A DNA stretch of 26,934 nucleotides from Nemertoderma westbladi. Taxonomy: Eukaryota > Xenacoelomorpha > Nemertodermatida > Nemertodermatidae. Below the pieces are notes generated by a model. That model was not told the DNA's origin and did no database searches. It saw nothing but the letters and a program-made list of their open reading frames with translations. Below are positions 1 to 8,315 of the stretch, in pieces; the first letter of the stretch is position 1; every line of letters begins with the position of its first letter. The stretch is taken from assembly GCA_032718475.1 (NCBI GenBank), contig JAUCBJ010004562.1, positions 1 through 26,934 of the forward strand. The letters are read 5' to 3'. The translations under genes were made by a program, and so were the position numbers.

Positions 1-230
1 TACAATACCAATAACCAAGATGACTACTTAGGATGTCTTGAACTTAGAAGTCATTATCGGTGAACCACATTGCATTTAATGCGGAACCTTCCTTCTAGAG
101 ACTTCTATTGATTTGATCTACAGGCAATGTAGTCGGACTGTGATAATTATAATCTCGCACTACTGAATATAGTAATAATCAAACCTAACAGTTCGATTAT
201 GAGGGTGGCCCATAACGGCCACCGTTTTCA
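1..230. other. AT-rich stretch without a gene
   Basis: I see no coding signal, RNA gene or repeat unit that can be defined here. The segment ends at the target duplication of the MITE that follows. Confidence 0.6.
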
Positions 231-526
231 CCAAAAAACAGATAGGGGGGGGGTGGGGGGGGGGGGGGGGGGGGGGACTGGACGCAATGAAAATTCATCC
301 CTCTCCAGGGGAAATTCGACGCAAATAACAGCTGATTACTCTCAAAAATATCACTGTAACCTGTTATATGGTGTTTAGTTTATTGTTTTGGTTAAAATAA
401 CGTTCCACTGTAACCTGCTCCTTTCCCTAACTTTAGAATTTAACATTGAGGCGGGATATTAAATCGCCAAGGCGGGTTTTGCATCCAGTCCCCCCCCCCC
501 CCCCCCCCCCCCTGCATACCAAAAAA
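231..526 (+). mobile_element. MITE family 1, copy 1 (G/C-run termini, 8-bp target duplication)
   Basis: The element occupies 239-518 (280 bp). It is flanked on both sides by the 8-bp direct repeat CCAAAAAA (231-238 and 519-526). The left end reads CAGATA followed by a G-run (245-276, broken by one T at 254) and then ACTGGACGCAA. The right end mirrors this with TTGCATCCAGT, a C-run (490-512) and CTGCATA. The subterminal 11-mers are inverted repeats with one mismatch. The inside is AT-rich and non-coding, with two copies of the word ACTGTAACCTG. A second copy lies at 16814-17043 with a different 8-bp duplication. An 8-bp duplication and CAG-like ends fit hAT-type transposases, but P, Merlin and Zisupton elements also make about 8 bp, so the superfamily is an inference. 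Confidence 0.85.
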
Positions 527-1740
527 AGTCTCAATACTCATCTATGGGAAGTACAATTGCTGTGTAAAGTGACGGCAAATTCAATATTCCGTCAACTTCT
601 CGCGTGAAAATTTACGATAATATGAGCGATAATTCAGCAATGAAACTGCTATTGTTTTGCTGTGGAATGAAGACCGATTTATCATTAACTGCATGTTATA
701 ATAAAAAAGTGTAAAACAATTTCACTTACTCCCGTGACCGAATTATAAATGCACACAAGAATGAAAGTAAAACCCAAGGTTGCACCTCACCATTATTATT
801 TTGTTGATTTTACTCCCAGACACTTGTCATTTTTGTCCGAACCCTATATTTTTTTAATTATTACTTTTTTGAGATCACAAACTATTTAAAGTATCTTAAA
901 CTTTTCTATCAGAGGCTCACTGACCACCCGCAAAACTTACAATAACTTGTCCTACTTCTCCCACCGCAAGAGGGCGCGCCGAGCTACACTAGCTGCGCTA
1001 TAGATTCGACCGCCCCCCCTACCACACAGCAGAGTCAACTATGCTTTTAAGGTTATTATTAACTATACTATTGTAGAAAATGAAATAAAATAAATTAAAA
1101 TTTATAAAATAAAGTTATCCCGGCATGTAAGATAAGATTATATAGGACTACTATTGCGTAATATAATTTTTTAATACCACAGTACAGTATGGTGTCTTTT
1201 AAATTTATTTACTTCCGCTCTGTGCAAATCAATATAATTGGAAAAAAATGTAAATTAAAATAGTTGTAAAAAATCATGTTAGTTAATATTTGTCTCCACA
1301 ACCAACTCTAGCAAATAAATTGGACAGCCTTATAAATGATTATGCAGTTATTATAGGAACTGGTCTTAGGGGTCTTAACCTCGAATGATAAGTTTATTTT
1401 CCGAAAATACAGTAACTTATCTTCTATCGGCGCAATTGTACGTCTAATCCCATCACATACCGTAACATACTGTACTTTTTAACCGGGTAGTGTACAAATT
1501 TAGGAATCGCGTAATTATTAGATTGAAATGAATATCTCATATCTCTCTAAACCAGGTACGTGTTTCGAACTTACTGGGTTCTCGAACCTGGGACCTCGAG
1601 GTGGAAGCCGAGACAACAACAACAAAAGTTAACGGCAGATTGATGTTTGAATTTGTCGTCAATTTTCATGCAGCAGATTAAATTTACCATCAATTTTCAG
1701 GGCATTTGTAGGGCATAAGTTCACCCCCTAGACTTGCAAC
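527..1740. other. AT-rich intergenic DNA
   Basis: No open reading frame of interest and no recognisable domain on either strand. A short GC-richer patch around 955-1020 carries the words GAGGGCGCGCCGAG and GACCGCCCCCC, but it has no coding or RNA structure I can support. Confidence 0.5.
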
Positions 1741-1755
1741 ATCAGGAATCTGCAC

Positions 1756-2945
1756 TGATCTTAGCAAAAGATCATGTTATGTCTTACCAATATCTTGGCT
1801 CCACTGCTCTATGATCTTGCGAGGTTGATCTTGTAAAGATCGGTACTGATCTTTGCAGGATTCCAAGATTGGTAAAACCAGGGCTGATCTTTGGAGTTTT
1901 GGTAAGATCAGTGCAGATCTTTGCAGAATTAATATGATATGTAACAAAGATCTGTAAAGATCTTAATAGTTCTCAATAATAATTAAGCAAAAATTTAAAC
2001 AGTCTTCTGATTGGACTGTGGATTGTTACTATGGGGATAGGGCAGTGGGGGATGTACCTGTAGGACTGACCTAAACATAAATATCTTACCTACATATCCT
2101 ACAACTAACACCTACACACTTACAGTGCTACAGTCTTAACATTTCCTACTGACCGTATCTGTATATCTATTGTGTGGTATAATGGTATCATACAGTATTT
2201 AACCAGCACAAATTTAAATTTACTCTACTTGACCACCATTACATAATTCATATTGATGTAGATTTATAAATTTCTTTGTTTATATATCTATTAATTGATA
2301 ATTTGTATTTACTGTAATTATTGATTCATTATTTCTAATTTTGATATGATCATATGATATGATATTATAATTAGATCTGAAAAGATTGCTATGATATGTA
2401 ATCTTATGTAAAAAGCTGTGAAAGAGAGTATTCTTGTCGGACAATTCCAGAAAAAAATTAATTTTCATTGGCCTCTGGTGTTTTAAAATTTTGGCAGCCT
2501 GTTTATCTGGCCTGATCTTATCATAGTCTGATCGTAGTCTGATCATAGCCGATAATAGCCATGATGCTACTTTCCAAGACAATAATTAACGTTTAATGTA
2601 TAAATGGTTTTGATATTTAACCGATTAAAAAAACCATATTTTACATAAATAAATATTGTACAATTTTTGATTAGTATATGTAAATTCTTAAAAGATTTTG
2701 ACATGATCATGCTATGATCGTTGCAGATTCACAATGTACAGTATTATGATCAGTATGCAGATGAATCAAGCCAAGCCGTCCTTTAATACGACATGGAATA
2801 GCCTGTAGGACGCCTTGAATCAAGCACATAGCATGATCGGTATACTGTAACTGTAGATCTTGGCAGATTCCTAAAGACGCTAGTCTAGCCAGGGTACAGT
2901 AGTTAAATTCTGATAGCGCCAGACTTACTGACTTATTAGATCTAG
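1756..2945. repeat. GATC-rich degenerate repeat field
   Basis: The tetramer GATC occurs 11 times between 1756 and 1963 and roughly ten more times up to 2945, mostly inside related words such as CTGATCTTTGCAG, GATCGTTGCAGATTC and GATCTTGGCAGATTCC. Both orientations of AAGATC/GATCTT are mixed. It looks like many diverged short units rather than a clean tandem array, because spacing is irregular. A 100-residue reading frame on the minus strand inside it (2280-2582) has no recognisable content. Origin unknown: perhaps a decayed satellite or the interior of an old foldback element. Confidence 0.55.
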
Positions 2946-2984
2946 TATTATACCTGCTAACCTGTATTGCTGTATGACAGTATG

Positions 2985-3195
2985 ACTACGCTGCTACGGG
3001 TACTGGCTACTGGGGTAGGTTCTTGGTACAGATAGCCAGACAGCTGTAGCCAGCAGCCAGGCAGCCCTGCAGCCAGGTAGCAGTACAGCAGTACTTCGTG
3101 CATCACTGCTGCACTGCAATACTGAGGTATACCTGCATGCTGTAGTAGGTAGTACTGTTTGACTGTACATGCTGTAGTATACCGATACCGTACCC
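2985..3195. repeat. CAG/CTG/GTA-rich low-complexity tract upstream of the V-ATPase gene
   Basis: This segment is built from short overlapping words (CAGCAGCCAGG, CAGTACAGCAGTAC, TGCTGTAGTA, CTGTACATGCTG) and contrasts with the AT-rich DNA on its left. It ends about 100 bp before the V-ATPase start codon, so it may lie in the promoter or 5' untranslated region. No TATA box is evident. The short minus-strand reading frame here follows from low stop-codon density and is not believed to be a gene. Confidence 0.5.
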
Positions 3196-3300
3196 ACCGC
3201 AGTCCCGTGCTCAGCCTAAACTGCTAAATGCTGACCTGGACTTTGAATATACCAAAACTGTAAACATTGTGCAGTTGTGCAACATTGTACAGTTGTAATA

Positions 3301-4038
3301 ATGTCTGGAAAGGATAAAGTCGACTTATTTCCCTCGCGTCTCAATCTCATGTTGATGAAAGTACGACTGAAGGGAGCCCATAAGGGCCACAGTCTATTGA
3401 AGAAGAAATCCGACGCTCTGACTGTCCGCTTCCGACAAATCCTCCGGAAGATAATCGAAGCGAAGATGACGATGGGTGAAGTGATGAAAGAGGCATCGTT
3501 CTCGCTAGCGGAGGCTCGGTTCACGGCTGGTGACGTCAACAGTTTGGTACTCCAGAACGTTAGTAAGGCGCAGACTAAAGTCTCATTAAAGAAGGAGAAT
3601 GTAGCAGGTGTGATATTGACGACTTTTGAGTACAACGCGGATGGGGAGGACAACTACGAGCTGACCGGTTTGGGGAAGGGCGGACAGCAGGTCAGCAGGT
3701 TGAGGAAGAATTACATCAAAGCAGTCACTCTGCTAGTAGAGTTGGCCTCCTTGCAGACCTCCTTTATAATCCTGGACGAGGTAATAAAGATAACCAACCG
3801 ACGGGTTAACGCAATCGAACACGTTATTATTCCGCGGGTAGAACGGACTATCAACTACATCGTGTCGGAGTTGGACGAGTCGGAAAGGGAGGAATTCTAC
3901 CGGCTCAAGAAGATACAGGCCAAGAAGAAGAAGATTAAACAGTTGTTGGAGATCGCCAGGAAAGCTGCCGGTATGCGGATATCGGAGGGACCGAAGAATA
4001 TACTCGATGCAGAGCGGGACGAGGATCTACTGTTCTAA
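3301..4038 (+). CDS. ATP6V1D: V-type proton ATPase subunit D, single exon
   Basis: This encodes the central-rotor D subunit of the cytosolic V1 sector, which couples ATP hydrolysis in the A3B3 ring to the proton-pumping Vo ring of endomembranes. The 245-residue length is close to the usual animal length of about 247. The start at 3301 gives MSGKDK, the family N-terminus, followed by FPSR (10-13), LLKKKSDAL, the core [18 protein letters not shown], the near-invariant segment [16 protein letters not shown], the C-terminal helix around [11 protein letters not shown], and the acidic end DEDLLF. Reading upstream in frame adds eight residues but no ATG and no homology. There is no frameshift or stop. 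It lacks introns entirely, so it may be an expressed retrocopy or a natively intron-poor gene. No poly(A) remnant or flanking direct repeat is seen. Some normally conserved sites differ (LTTFE where LPVFE is common). Confidence 0.93.
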   Translation: MSGKDKVDLFPSRLNLMLMKVRLKGAHKGHSLLKKKSDALTVRFRQILRKIIEAKMTMGEVMKEASFSLAEARFTAGDVNSLVLQNVSKAQTKVSLKKENVAGVILTTFEYNADGEDNYELTGLGKGGQQVSRLRKNYIKAVTLLVELASLQTSFIILDEVIKITNRRVNAIEHVIIPRVERTINYIVSELDESEREEFYRLKKIQAKKKKIKQLLEIARKAAGMRISEGPKNILDAERDEDLLF

Positions 4039-4474
4039 TAGAGTCGTAAAATGATCAGCTGAGTGTCTGCCAGTCTGTCTGGTCTCATATTGGTTTATAA
4101 GTTGATCAGTTTTTGTAAGAGAGTTCTGCAGTTGAACTTCAGTTCTGCGGTTCGATTATTTGGTGCGTCTTCATGTTTTTAATACGCTTTTTTGCCATGT
4201 TTAGATGAATTTTCATAGAATTCCCGTATCGTTCTATTCCAGTCAGCCAGTGCCGCCGCTGTTTGTTCTACCTAATACGTTTCAACTCAGTCAGTTGTAT
4301 TATTACTGTATTACTTTTTGTCCATTTACCTATAATAATGAATTATCATTTTTATCATTTTTCCATAGAACGGCAGTATAGAAAGATCTCATTAAATACA
4401 ACATCAATGACCTCCAATCTCCTCTCCATCTGTTGTTAGCATATCGACTATCGCGCATGTCAACTGCGTAATTA

Positions 4475-4480
4475 AATAAA
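4475..4480 (+). promoter_or_regulatory. AATAAA polyadenylation signal of the V-ATPase D gene
   Basis: This is a canonical AATAAA about 440 bp past the stop codon, in TTAAATAAACTT. The DNA between 4039 and 4474 is open on no useful frame and fits a 3' untranslated region. Use of this site is inferred. Confidence 0.45.
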
Positions 4481-5149
4481 CTTATTATTTAACCGGTTGT
4501 TACCCAGAAATGGAAAAATAACATTTCAAACAGACCCATTTACAACTCCCCCCCCCCCACTTTTTTTTGAAAAATTTTGTGATCAAATAACTATTTTCTC
4601 AAATAATTTATTATATTAATAAATAATTTCTTGTGCAGACCGGAATTACAATAATGTACCAAACTCAACTCTCCACAAGTTAAATATCATTCCATTCAGA
4701 CATTAGTGAAGCTCTCAGATAATAAGAAATTATATGTTATCTATAAATATATTGATGTGGTACACAAGTTATATTAGAATGAACTAAAAGATAGATCTAG
4801 GCTATTTAGGGTCACTTCTCTAAACTCAGATTGTATATTCTAATCTATATAAATTAGGGATAATGTATCTTTAGAATATGAAAAATACTGAAAATAGGCA
4901 CGTAAATTGTCACAGGATGTCAAGTAGACACAAATAAATTGAAAAAGCGACGTTATCTCGGTCAATACCACAGTTGTGTTGTGTTTAGCCAACGTGGGAA
5001 GACCAAAGAGCAAAAAAGTTGAAATTTTGAAAATCGTATTCCTCCCTCTTGCGGCGAGTGGCAGAATTAAATTTTTCACTAAAATCACTAACTAGTTCTT
5101 TGATATTTATCCTAATTTTTTTAAACAAACTCTTTAGGACTCAACACCT
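4481..5149. other. Intergenic DNA with a short C-run
   Basis: An 11-base C-run lies at 4548-4558. The rest is AT-rich and without recognisable genes. The 82-residue minus-strand reading frame at 4840-5088 is compositionally like its surroundings and matches nothing I know. Confidence 0.45.
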
Positions 5150-5365
5150 TCAAATGACGGAGGGGTAGTATTTTGAAAAATCGATAAACGAATTCCGAGA
5201 TAATTTCATTTAAGGTTCGAACCTTCCCTCTCCTCAATCCTTCTCGGGCTCCGTCAATCCCGTCAATCTGTTAGTAATGTTTGGCAGTAAGGTCGCACAC
5301 AAACTTTCTTAAAATACCTCTTAGGGGGGTTTCGGGGTCGGTTATCTCGTTTCTGACGTCAGTTT
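5150..5365 (-). repeat. Dispersed repeat family X, copy 1 (inverted relative to copy at 16085)
   Basis: The reverse complement aligns along about 200 bp with 16085-16300. It shares GTCAGAAA, then ACCCCGAAA-CCCC, then GTGTGC, then GGGAAGGTT-GAAC, then ATTATCTC-GAAT and finally ATTACCCCTC-like (ACTACCCCTC here). The copies are clearly diverged, so this is an old interspersed repeat. No coding capacity is visible. Confidence 0.6.
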
Positions 5366-5524
5366 TAATGTTAAATTTTAATGGACAAACTGGTGACAGA
5401 AAGACAGCGGTAACTCAAGAACTAAAAAATGTCTCGCTGAGCCGTTTTGAGATTTGAAGTTCTCATTAAATTAAATAAAATACCTAAAATCTGAAAATTT
5501 AACACAGGGATGTGATCCCCGATT

Positions 5525-5550
5525 CCCCCCCCCCCCCCCCCCCCCCCCCC
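5525..5550. repeat. C-run, 26 bases
   Basis: An uninterrupted run of 26 C. The flanks (GGGATGTGATCCCCGATT on the left, TCCTAAATAATT on the right) carry no visible partner G-run nearby. It may be one surviving terminus of an oligo-G/C-ended element like those at 231 and 16806. Run length may be unreliable in any assembly. Confidence 0.7.
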
Positions 5551-6210
5551 TCCTAAATAATTTGCAAGGCATTTTTTTGCTGATGGGTGTTGATGTTTAC
5601 AGTCTGAATTTTGTAATGTTGACATATTCATTTCCCTCTATTACCTATAAGTATGACATTAAGCTAGCAGCATGTCGCAAGTCATAAAGCAAGGGAAATG
5701 GAAACGTGGTAACTGGAATGGAAACGTGGAAATGCGTGGTAACTGGCCTCTTTATTAAAATTTTACGAGACTTTGAAATCATTTTTGTTGTTATTTTTGT
5801 TTCCGGATCTACCGATGGTATTAATTTATTATATGTAATTTGATTTAAGAATCGCCTATAAAGTGTTTCGTTGTTGTTAATTTTGTTGTTAATTTAATGT
5901 AATTTATTTATACCATTTAAATTATCATTAAAAATTACATTTCAATATGTAATTCCATACCTCCTATATGTTATACATTTACATGAATCCACAAGGTGTA
6001 TTAAATAGTTAATGATTATTTAGTACGCATTGCATGAACCGAGAAACGCACAAAAAACGCGAAAGGTTTGTAAATCCCTTGATTGTAAATTTAAATTATT
6101 ACATTTTTGTGTGCCAGAGAACACCTATGTGTGAGAATTTCGCCATACATAAGTCCAGGTCAACCTTCTAGGCACATTTAGTGGACTTAGTTCGCTCCCT
6201 AGCGGCTGAC
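5551..6210. other. AT-rich intergenic DNA
   Basis: No gene or defined repeat, apart from a short local duplication of TGGAAACGTGG/TGGTAACTGG near 5696-5745. Confidence 0.5.
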
Positions 6211-6214
6211 GATT

Positions 6215-6377
6215 TTGATAGACTACATGTGTACCAGGTTTGGTCCCATTTATTTCATCAAAGATTGTTTGAACGCTAATAAGGCGGCGTTCAAACATTT
6301 CCAAAGACGACGATAACAGCTGGTCCAATTATAACACTACACTAAAGGCTCAGGTGGACTTACGTGGCTCGCCCCCC
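6215..6377 (-). repeat. Composite dispersed repeat Y, reverse copy
   Basis: Read on the minus strand it begins GGGGCGAGCCACG (6363-6375), continues GAGCCTTTAGTGTAGTG, and later has CAATCTTTGATGAAAT and CCTGGTACACATGT. The same blocks occur in the same order on the plus strand at 12632-12865. The 67-residue reading frame here is incidental. Confidence 0.6.
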
Positions 6378-6808
6378 ATTAATAATCTTTCATAACTTGG
6401 AGTTTAGGCACCGATCCTGTTTAGCCACTAATTAGCTCCACCGTGTGTATCGTTTAGGAATCGGATACCTGCCAATATACCGCTTTACCTAATAATTAGC
6501 GCCACCTTGAGCCTCCTGTAGGAATAGCATATCTCTCACCTCTGGGTGACATTATCAACTCCACCAGGTGGTTCATGTCGTTATGCGATGTATGGGGCGG
6601 ACATCACGGGTACACATAATTTTGCATAACAATTATAACATTATGTCAAACAAAAACGTGATTTCTACTTATTGGTAGAATTATTGTCTATTTATAATAG
6701 GCCTAAGCCTAATAGGCGAATCAATCTAGCCAAAAAAGGGGTCAACCCATAACAAATTCGAAATTTATCCAAACCAATTTTTTTTAATTCCATATTACCT
6801 TGTTAATG

Positions 6809-6809
6809 C

Positions 6810-6840
<31 letters not shown>
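6809..6840. repeat. C22 run followed by A10
   Basis: A run of 22 C (6809-6830) directly followed by 10 A (6831-6840). It interrupts otherwise AT-rich DNA just left of a copy of repeat Y. It produces glycine-rich artefact reading frames. Confidence 0.7.
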
Positions 6841-6889
6841 GTATATACAAATAATATAACTTTCAATGCCATGTTTCTTTCCTTTAGAT

Positions 6890-7075
6890 CGGTGTTTTAA
6901 ACGTAGATAACTCACCCAATCCTTAATGAATTCTAACCAAACTTGCAAAACATGTTGTTCGGCAAATGTTTGGAAATTTTCCAAGTAGAATTTGCGTGGG
7001 GTCTTCAGGACGAGCGCAACGAGATTAATTAAGGAGACGAGTATTGTGTTGACTATACTCGTAAACAACATGGTT
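6890..7075 (+). repeat. Composite dispersed repeat Y, right-half copy, running into motif Z
   Basis: 6890-7010 aligns with 12755-12865: TTTTAAACGT, ATAACTC, CCAATC, then CAAACTTG, ACATGTTGT and the long identical block AAATTTTCCAAGTAGAATTT. It then passes into GGACGAGCGCAACGAG (motif Z, 7009-7075). Motif Z recurs after the G-run at 14777 and, more diverged, at 7157 and 12283. No protein is convincingly encoded. Confidence 0.6.
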
Positions 7076-7152
7076 TAGCATGCTGGACGACACGTCATTT
7101 TGATCAGTAGCGGTGGTGGAATGTTTTATGCTGGTTATTTGTTAACCAAGTG

Positions 7153-7215
7153 CACAGGATGAGTGCAACGAGGGTTAAATGAAGACGAGTCTGTTGTAAT
7201 GTATTTCTCGTGCGC
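7153..7215 (+). repeat. Motif Z, diverged copy
   Basis: CAGGATGAGTGCAACGAGGGTTAAATGAAGACGAG parallels the block at 7008 (CAGGACGAGCGCAACGAG...TTAAGGAGACGAG) about 145 bp to its left. Confidence 0.5.
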
Positions 7216-7813
7216 CTTGGCACGATAAGCTCCTAAAACGGCTTTGTATCTCAAAAAAAGTTCCAAGGGGTGCTATACTTTCCCATATTGTTTTGGTTTT
7301 CCGGCTGACAAATATTTCCCGCTAGCACACGGTCCTTCAATGACTTGTTATTTACGGACATCCACAACCTTTCTATATTGTGCAAAAACACAGTGATTTC
7401 TGTTCTTCCCGAGATGTATATTGCTCCCTTCTGGTAGGCCTATATAGAAATAGTGTACTGTAAGACCATAGAAAAACCTCTGGGATGAGGAAAAAGGAGA
7501 AACCGGGTGATGGGTGCTTTGGGTCCGTTAGGAACCAAAGCATAGATAGGCCTACTGTAGCCTCAAAAATAACCCAAAAGTGTAAAAAATACAGTATTTT
7601 TAGTCGTTTCGTTATGCTAAAAATACATTGAAATAATATATAATCAAAAAGGGCAAAAAGACTGTAGAAAATAAAAAGGTCTAAGAAAATCGTAATAAAC
7701 TTGGTGCGGCTTCACGCTATTGGAACTTGGCGATAGTGCAGAACACCAGGTCACCGCCTGAGTCTAAACAGGGGTGGGACCTATTGGACGCAAACGGTTA
7801 GCTGTTACCCTGC
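7216..7813. other. Intergenic DNA, no gene seen
   Basis: It contains two TAGGCCTA palindromes (7435 and 7547) but no recognisable gene or element terminus. The base composition becomes GC-richer from about 7700, where the leader region of retrotransposon copy A appears to begin. Confidence 0.45.
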
Positions 7814-8315
7814 CCTCAAAACTATACGGTCGATCCTGGCGAGCCTGGGTATGAACCGTATAGCCAGCGGACAGAGTGCACAAGCACTAGCGTAACTGAC
7901 AGAGTCTAAGCCTGTAGAGACACTGCGACTTTGCTCCCAAAACTAAATTGTTGGTCCTGGGACGTACTAAGTAGCCAGTGGACAGAGTGCGCAAGCGCTC
8001 TGGGGCTGGTTAGCCAGTCGGGTCAGGTACTGTATTCTAGGTCATTGATCAAGAAAACTTGCCACCTCCATGCAGCATAAAGGAGGTGCCACCTGTAGCT
8101 GCATAGACCCTCTTACTAGGGCAAATCTGGTCCTGTAACTAGGACCCCCTTCGTTCTGGGATAAGGACGCCCTTGGTCCTGGATTAAGGACCCATATACT
8201 TGGCTGCAGGGGTATATGGCCTGGCCAGGCAGATGGTGATCTACCAATGGCTGGTCAGGAGTAGAGTGTTCTCATGTCCACTCTGAGTGCACTTCACTGC
8301 GACCTGCACCTGGCA
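7814..8315 (+). other. Putative 5' leader of retrotransposon copy A with two repeat units
   Basis: This GC-richer non-coding DNA joins the coding part of copy A at 8316. Two diverged tandem units are visible, 7814-7888 and 7934-8000. Each runs CCAAAACTA-like sequence, GGTCCTGG or GATCCTGG, GTAGCCAG-GGACAGAGTGC and GCAAGCGCT/ACAAGCACT. Further GGTCCTG...AGGACCC pairs lie near 8131 and 8173. Repeated leader units are known in 5' regions of some non-LTR elements, where they carry promoter activity. Copy B does not contain this DNA, so membership of the element is inferred from adjacency and composition only. Confidence 0.4.

Noticed and set aside
3216-3653. Minus-strand reading frame of 145 residues opposite the V-ATPase gene
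   Set aside because: Antisense shadow of a strongly conserved coding region.
6784-7071. Glycine- or proline-rich proteins spanning G/C runs (also at 5422-5631, 14722-15088, 10219-10470)
   Set aside because: The repetitive residues come from homopolymer DNA. The remaining sequence lies in transposon or repeat DNA and matches no family.
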